Shown piece after piece: positions 60,272 through 64,000 of a stretch of DNA of 64,000 bases. How positions within the stretch are numbered: position 1 is the stretch's first letter; each line of letters opens with the position of its first letter. A program made the translations under genes and the position numbers. The notes below the pieces were generated by a model. It ran no database searches. It was given only the letters and a program-made list of their open reading frames with translations, and was not told the origin of the DNA. The DNA comes from Aquabacterium sp. CECT 9606 (GTDB taxonomy: Bacteria; Pseudomonadota; Gammaproteobacteria; Burkholderiales; Burkholderiaceae_C): the NCBI RefSeq assembly GCF_918741295.1, contig NZ_CAKKNB010000004.1, forward strand, positions 434,001 through 498,000, written 5' to 3'.

Positions 60272-60287
60272 AGCAATGAATCAGCCG
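60272..60287 (-). promoter_or_regulatory. Possible sigma-54 promoter of the DUF2383 gene
   Basis: On the minus strand CGGCTGATTCATTGCT has a perfect TTGCT -12 box and GGC at -24, with GG and GC ten bases apart. The -24 half is weak. The predicted start is about 30 bases before the ATG. Confidence 0.35.
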
Positions 60288-60375
60288 CAATTCGAGCGAT
60301 TGCACATGGGGCTGATGTCTACGATGACAGGCAAGCAGCGTGCCGCATGCAGTTTGCAAAGAGGGCTCGCGGGCA

Positions 60376-60391
60376 CGGCACGCCAGTTGCT
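60376..60391 (+). promoter_or_regulatory. Near-consensus sigma-54 promoter before the beta-barrel gene
   Basis: CGGCACGCCAGTTGCT matches the TGGCACG-N4-TTGCW consensus at every fixed position but the first. GG is at 60377-60378 and GC at 60389-60390. Predicted start is near 60402, about 42 bases before the ATG, with AAGGAG upstream of the start codon. Confidence 0.8.
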
Positions 60392-60443
60392 GACCAATGG
60401 TTGATCACACGGCGCACCGCGCTTTTTTCCCCAAGGAGCCGCG

Positions 60444-61106
60444 ATGAACTTCCCGCAACGACAACTCAGGCTGCGAAAGTGGTGGCTGATCTTGTTGTGC
60501 GTTTGTTCACAGTTGAGCCACGCCGCCGACGCGCCAGACGACCTGCCTGCCAAGGATGGGCCTTTCGCCAGCAACCTGGAGTACACCTCCGAAGCCGCCG
60601 AGCCTTCTGGCGCGGGCTGGCAACCTCGCCAGGCCAAGCACCATGTGGGGTTGAGCATCGGTTCTGCCAGGATGCCGTGCCCTGAAGGCATGGTCTGCCG
60701 CCGCAATGGCCGCGCCATCACCTTGTACGCGGGGGGCGAGTTCAGCCAGCGCTGGGGGTTTGAGCTGGCCTACATGCGCATGAGCAACCTTGAGCATGTG
60801 GGCAACGCCGTTCGTGTCCGGGGCTTGAATGTGAACCTGCTGGGCGAAATGCCCTTGGGCTCGCGCGTGAGCCTCATCGGCCGGCTGGGGGCCAACTATG
60901 CCCGCACACGCATGGACCTCGCCAACAATGCCTCCGTTCCCACCGGCTCAGCGCATGGCTTTGGGCTGTCATACGGCGTGGGCGTGAACTGGGATGTGTC
61001 GCAAAACTGGTCGGCATCGGCCGACTTGAACCGGCATGACTTCAAGTTCGTGACTGGCCGCGACAACGTGGACACGGCCGCGGTGAGCTTGCGGTACCGC
61101 TATTGA
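60444..61106 (+). CDS. Outer-membrane beta-barrel protein
   Basis: Exported protein of 220 residues with a signal peptide (WWLILLCVCSQLSHA). A linker of about 45 residues is followed by an OmpA/OmpX-like eight-strand barrel of alternating residues (HHVGLSIGSARM, ITLYAGGEFSQRWGFELAY, VSLIGRLGANYARTRM). It ends VSLRYRY with a terminal aromatic, as outer-membrane proteins do. Two Cys (MPCPEGMVC) could form a periplasmic or surface disulfide. The ligand is unknown. It has a strong -24/-12 promoter and lies six bases ahead of the YihY gene. Confidence 0.78.
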   Translation: MNFPQRQLRLRKWWLILLCVCSQLSHAADAPDDLPAKDGPFASNLEYTSEAAEPSGAGWQPRQAKHHVGLSIGSARMPCPEGMVCRRNGRAITLYAGGEFSQRWGFELAYMRMSNLEHVGNAVRVRGLNVNLLGEMPLGSRVSLIGRLGANYARTRMDLANNASVPTGSAHGFGLSYGVGVNWDVSQNWSASADLNRHDFKFVTGRDNVDTAAVSLRYRY

Positions 61107-61112
61107 ACGCCG

Positions 61113-62036
61113 ATGGCATCCTGGCCTGATCGATTGTGGAGTCTGGTGCCGACGGTATTGCGGCGGCCTCTGCAAATCCTGTTCAAGGCGGTGAACCGTT
61201 GGCTGGACGACCGAGGCCCTCAGTTGGGCGCGGCCATCGCTTTCTACACGATGTTCGCGGTGGCGCCTTTGCTGGTGGTGGCCATTGCCATTGCGGGCGC
61301 TGTGTTTGGTGAAGATGCGGCCCGTGGGCAGATCGTTGGCGAGATCGAAGGCTTGGTGGGCCAGGCCGCCGCCAAAGGCATCGAAGCCATGATCGAGTCT
61401 GCCTGGCGCCATCCCAATGGCCTGTGGGCCAGCCTGCTGGGCGTGGGCACCTTGCTGGTGGGGGCCACGGGCGTTTTCGCCGAACTGCGGCGCGCGCTCA
61501 ACGCCATCGCGCGCGTGGTGCCCGAACCGTCCTCGGCCATCTCGGCATTTGTGCGTGCGCGCCTGATCGGTTTTGCCTTGGTGCTGGGGTTTGGCTTCCT
61601 GGCCATCGTTTCGCTCTTGCTCAGCGCTGTGCTGGCCGCCCTCAGTGCCTACATGTCCACCCGCTTTCCCACCCTGGCCGAGCTGATGGGTCTGGTGGAC
61701 GTGGCGGTGTCCACGGGCGTGTTGGTCATGGCATTCGCCGCCTTGTTGCGGTGGTTGCCTGAAAGAAAGCCCAGCCGCTTGGCGGTGTGGGTGGGGGCCA
61801 TCAGCAGTGCGGTGATGTTCTCGGTGGGCAAGCACCTGATCGGGCTGTACCTGGTGCATGCCAGCGTGGCGTCCAGTTATGGCGCAGCCGGGTCGTTTGT
61901 GGTGGTGATGCTGTGGGTGTACTACTCCGCGCAAATATTGCTGCTGGGAGGGGCATTGGGCGCCGTGGTTGATGAGCACTATCCGCTGGAGCGGCCGGCA
62001 CGTGGATTGCCCGCTCAAGGGCATGAATCCTATTGA
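61113..62036 (+). CDS. YihY/BrkB-family inner-membrane protein
   Basis: Integral membrane protein of 307 residues with six helices. Family strings are WLDDRGPQLGAAIAFYTMFA, VAPLLVVAIAIAGAVFGEDA, ASLLGVGTLLVGATGVFAEL and, near the end, YGAAGSFVVVMLWVYYSAQI. Once annotated as ribonuclease BN or virulence factor BrkB, the family's true function is unsettled. It is downstream of the barrel gene and overlaps the next small gene by 14 bases. Confidence 0.88.
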   Translation: MASWPDRLWSLVPTVLRRPLQILFKAVNRWLDDRGPQLGAAIAFYTMFAVAPLLVVAIAIAGAVFGEDAARGQIVGEIEGLVGQAAAKGIEAMIESAWRHPNGLWASLLGVGTLLVGATGVFAELRRALNAIARVVPEPSSAISAFVRARLIGFALVLGFGFLAIVSLLLSAVLAALSAYMSTRFPTLAELMGLVDVAVSTGVLVMAFAALLRWLPERKPSRLAVWVGAISSAVMFSVGKHLIGLYLVHASVASSYGAAGSFVVVMLWVYYSAQILLLGGALGAVVDEHYPLERPARGLPAQGHESY

Positions 62037-62286
62037 CAAAAAATCTCCGCCGCAAGGCGATACCTTGCCTCGCGTCAAAGGCAAGTCGTCGCCGCGTTTA
62101 CCGCATGAGCACGATGAGTCTTCAGACAGCCAAATCAGCGAGCCCAGGCCGGAGATGAAGCAGGCGCACGCCGACTTGCAGCGCGGCCTGGTGGACACCG
62201 ACCGTTCTCCAGTGACGGACGAGGTCTACAACCGCACCCTCAAGGCGGGAAAACCGACAGGCGGACAGGCCAAACCGCGCCGGTAG
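62023..62286 (+). CDS. Small hydrophilic protein, unknown
   Basis: Predicted protein of 87 residues beginning MNPIDKKSPPQGD, rich in Lys, Asp, Glu and Pro and with no hydrophobic segment, so it is probably disordered. The middle reads EMKQAHADLQRGLVDTDR, an amphipathic helix candidate, and the end is basic. I do not recognise a function. It overlaps the YihY gene in another frame and precedes rpoN; high-GC overlap makes the exact start tentative. Confidence 0.55.
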   Translation: MNPIDKKSPPQGDTLPRVKGKSSPRLPHEHDESSDSQISEPRPEMKQAHADLQRGLVDTDRSPVTDEVYNRTLKAGKPTGGQAKPRR

Positions 62287-62394
62287 AGCAAAAATCTTGC
62301 CCATCGGCAGTTGTTGCGGTAAATCGAACATGGCTTTTTGAAATTTGCATGCCTTGAAACGGGCTTTGCCCCTTGGCGCCAGGGGAAACCAGTC

Positions 62395-62410
62395 CGGCAC
62401 GGGTGTTGCA
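62395..62410 (+). promoter_or_regulatory. Near-consensus sigma-54 promoter in front of rpoN
   Basis: CGGCACGGGTGTTGCA matches TGGCACG-N4-TTGCW at all fixed positions except the first. GG is at 62396-62397 and GC at 62408-62409. Predicted start is near 62421, only about 28 bases before the rpoN ATG, and AGAGAGA at 62436-62442 can serve as ribosome site. Confidence 0.8.
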
Positions 62411-62448
62411 AAGAGAGTCACTCCCATGACACCTCAGAGAGACGCCCC

Positions 62449-63909
62449 ATGAACTCACCGGCCATTCGCCAGGAACACCGGCAACATCAGGCTCTGACAC
62501 CCCGCTTGCAGCAAGCGGTGCGCCTTCTGCAACTGTCATCGTTGGACTTTGCCCAGGAAGTGCGTGACGCGATGGGCAAGAATCCGTTTTTGGAGCCGGA
62601 AGATTCGCCCGGCGCGGATGCTTCCGATCCCATCGAGACTCCTCCCGTGGCCGAGCCCGTGGCCAATGCCGCCAACGAATCCATGGACGCCGAGACCCCT
62701 TCCGCCATGAGTGATGCAGAGCCATCCTGGGAGCGTGACAGCTGGCAATCCGCCACAGGCACCCGCGTTGGCTCAGGCGGTGATTCGGACACCAGCATGA
62801 TCGACATGGTGGCCGACGACCTGGGTCTGCGCGCCTACTTGCGCAACCAGATGAACGCCTGGCCCCTGAGCGACCGCGAGCGCGTGCTGGTGGTCACGAT
62901 CATTGAATCGCTGGACGACGATGGTTATTTGCGCACGCCCTTGATGGAGTTGTCGGCGTTGACCGATTTGTCGCCGCTGGCCGATGAGGCCGAGATGGAA
63001 GCCGCGCTCAAGCAGGTTCAAACCCTGGACCCGATGGGCGTGGGGGCCCGCAGCGTGTCCGAGTGCCTGCTTTTGCAAGTGCCGTCCATCGAAGACGAGC
63101 AAGTGCGCGACCTGGCCCGCATCATCGTCACGCATTACCTCAGCCGTTTGGCGCAGCGGGATGTGGCCGGTTTGGCAAAGACACTGAGCTGCAAGGCGGC
63201 TGACATTGATGCCGCGTGCGAACGCATCCGTCACCTGGATCCCCGACCCGGTTGGCGCTTTGGCACGGCCTCTGACACCCAATTCGTGACACCCGATGTC
63301 ATCGTCAAGCAGGTGCGTGGCGAATGGGTGGCTTCGCTGAACCCGGCCGTGGTGCCCCGTGTGCGCATCAACCAGATGTATGCCGAGCTGTTCCAGAAGC
63401 ACCGCGACTCCAACCACGCCGAGTTGGCCGCCAATCTGCAAGAGGCGCGCTGGACCGTGCGCAATGTGGAACAGCGCTTCTCCACCATTCTGACGGTGTC
63501 GCAGGCCATCTTGAAGCGCCAGCATCACTTCCTGGAGTTTGGCCCCCTGGCGATGAAGCCGCTGGGTTTGCGCGAGATCGCGGAAGAGGTGGGCTTGCAC
63601 GAATCAACCGTGTGCCGCGTGACCAACAACAAGTTCATGGCGACGCCCGTGGGCGTGTTCGAGCTGAAGTATTTCTTCTCGCGCGCCATGCCAACGGCCA
63701 GTGGCGGCGAGTGCTCGGCCACGGCCATCCGCGGGGTCATCAAGGACATGATCGATGCAGAGAACTTGGCCAATCCCCTGTCAGACGCCGAGATCGCCCG
63801 CCAGTTGGCCCGGCAGGGTCTGCAGGTAGCGCGCCGCACCGTCACCAAGTACCGCCAGTTGCTGAAGGTGCCGCCGGTGGACCGCCGGCGCAAGCATGTG
63901 GCGGCGTGA
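62449..63909 (+). CDS. rpoN: RNA polymerase sigma-54 factor
   Basis: Sigma-54 of 486 residues. Region I has QALTPRLQQAVRLLQLSSLD and KNPFLE. An acidic region II follows (about 50-115). The core-binding domain has DDDGYLRTPL and MGVGARSVSECL. The C-terminal DNA-binding part has the helix-turn-helix VGLHESTVCRVTNNK, which reads -12, and the RpoN box ARRTVTKYR, which reads -24. The usual betaproteobacterial neighbours (lptB upstream, hpf and ptsN downstream) are absent, so this is probably a second, specialised copy. It has its own -24/-12 promoter and may therefore be autoregulated. Confidence 0.93.
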   Translation: MNSPAIRQEHRQHQALTPRLQQAVRLLQLSSLDFAQEVRDAMGKNPFLEPEDSPGADASDPIETPPVAEPVANAANESMDAETPSAMSDAEPSWERDSWQSATGTRVGSGGDSDTSMIDMVADDLGLRAYLRNQMNAWPLSDRERVLVVTIIESLDDDGYLRTPLMELSALTDLSPLADEAEMEAALKQVQTLDPMGVGARSVSECLLLQVPSIEDEQVRDLARIIVTHYLSRLAQRDVAGLAKTLSCKAADIDAACERIRHLDPRPGWRFGTASDTQFVTPDVIVKQVRGEWVASLNPAVVPRVRINQMYAELFQKHRDSNHAELAANLQEARWTVRNVEQRFSTILTVSQAILKRQHHFLEFGPLAMKPLGLREIAEEVGLHESTVCRVTNNKFMATPVGVFELKYFFSRAMPTASGGECSATAIRGVIKDMIDAENLANPLSDAEIARQLARQGLQVARRTVTKYRQLLKVPPVDRRRKHVAA

Positions 63910-63917
63910 TGCCGCTG

Positions 63918-64000
63918 TCAGTCGGGCAGGTCGTCCAGCGAGCGTGGCTCCTGGATGGGCCGGCCGTTGTGGGCGGCGCGGAACCGCGCTGACATCTCAT
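63918..64000 (-). CDS. C-terminus of an unidentified protein (truncated by window)
   Basis: The minus-strand frame open from the right edge ends in TGA at 63918-63920 and encodes a tail containing SARFRAAHNGRPIQEPRS and DDLPD. The 26 or so residues are too few to name a family. It converges with rpoN with an eight-base gap. Its presence as a gene rests on the open frame and tight packing only. Confidence 0.4.
   Translation of the reverse strand, partial: EMSARFRAAHNGRPIQEPRSLDDLPD

Overview
The window is GC-rich, densely packed chromosomal DNA from a betaproteobacterium, most likely order Burkholderiales. The evidence is the gene orders fmdB-DUF502-aspS-nudB-EEP-clsB, ubiJ-ubiB and ubiG-gph, a long AcnA-type aconitase, and an EpsB/EpsL-type polysaccharide locus. 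The genus cannot be fixed from the sequence alone. I saw no rRNA, tRNA, CRISPR array, insertion sequence or prophage, and no gene-free stretch longer than about 260 bases.

Region 1 (1-18428, + strand) is one tightly overlapping corrinoid operon: btuB (cut by the window edge), cobU, btuFCD, cobB, a three-gene block (ExbB/TolQ-like, DUF2149, exported CobN-like), cobO, cbiB, cobD, cobQ, a leaderless BtuF-like protein, cobT, cobS and a CobC-like phosphatase. It covers corrinoid import, side-chain amidation, adenosylation and nucleotide-loop assembly. No corrin-ring methylase gene is present. The three-gene block is the most unusual part. The CobN homologue carries a signal peptide, a proline-rich stalk and a C-terminal membrane anchor, and its two partners look like a proton-channel pair, including an ExbD-like transmembrane Asp at residue 25 of the DUF2149 protein. 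This suggests an energised periplasmic corrinoid or cobalt machine rather than a classical cytosolic cobaltochelatase.

Region 2 (18441-28718, - strand) is housekeeping: clsB, an EEP-family hydrolase, nudB, a CsgG-like lipoprotein, aspS with a clear intrinsic terminator, DUF502, an FmdB zinc ribbon, a sodium:solute symporter, ubiB and ubiJ. Region 3 (28800-34174, + strand) is a short exopolysaccharide locus: initiating sugar transferase, EpsL-like outer-membrane protein, galE and manC, with a sigma-54-type promoter in front. Region 4 (34192-45858) holds gph/ubiG, an AcoR-type sigma-54 activator divergent from an aldehyde dehydrogenase with its own -24/-12 promoter, an ArsC-like protein, acnA, an RluA-type pseudouridine synthase, a UPF0158 protein, sbcB and a YgjP-like metallopeptidase.

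Region 5 (45951-54785) is a small membrane peptide gene followed by a 2861-residue cyclic beta-1,2-glucan synthase. Region 6 (54900-64000) is envelope and stress related: ferritin-like protein, kefF/kefC, topoisomerase IB, DUF4142 and DUF2383 proteins, an outer-membrane beta-barrel protein, a YihY-family protein, a small hydrophilic protein and an rpoN gene. The barrel gene and rpoN itself are each preceded by near-consensus sigma-54 promoters, which suggests an autoregulated sigma-54 circuit.
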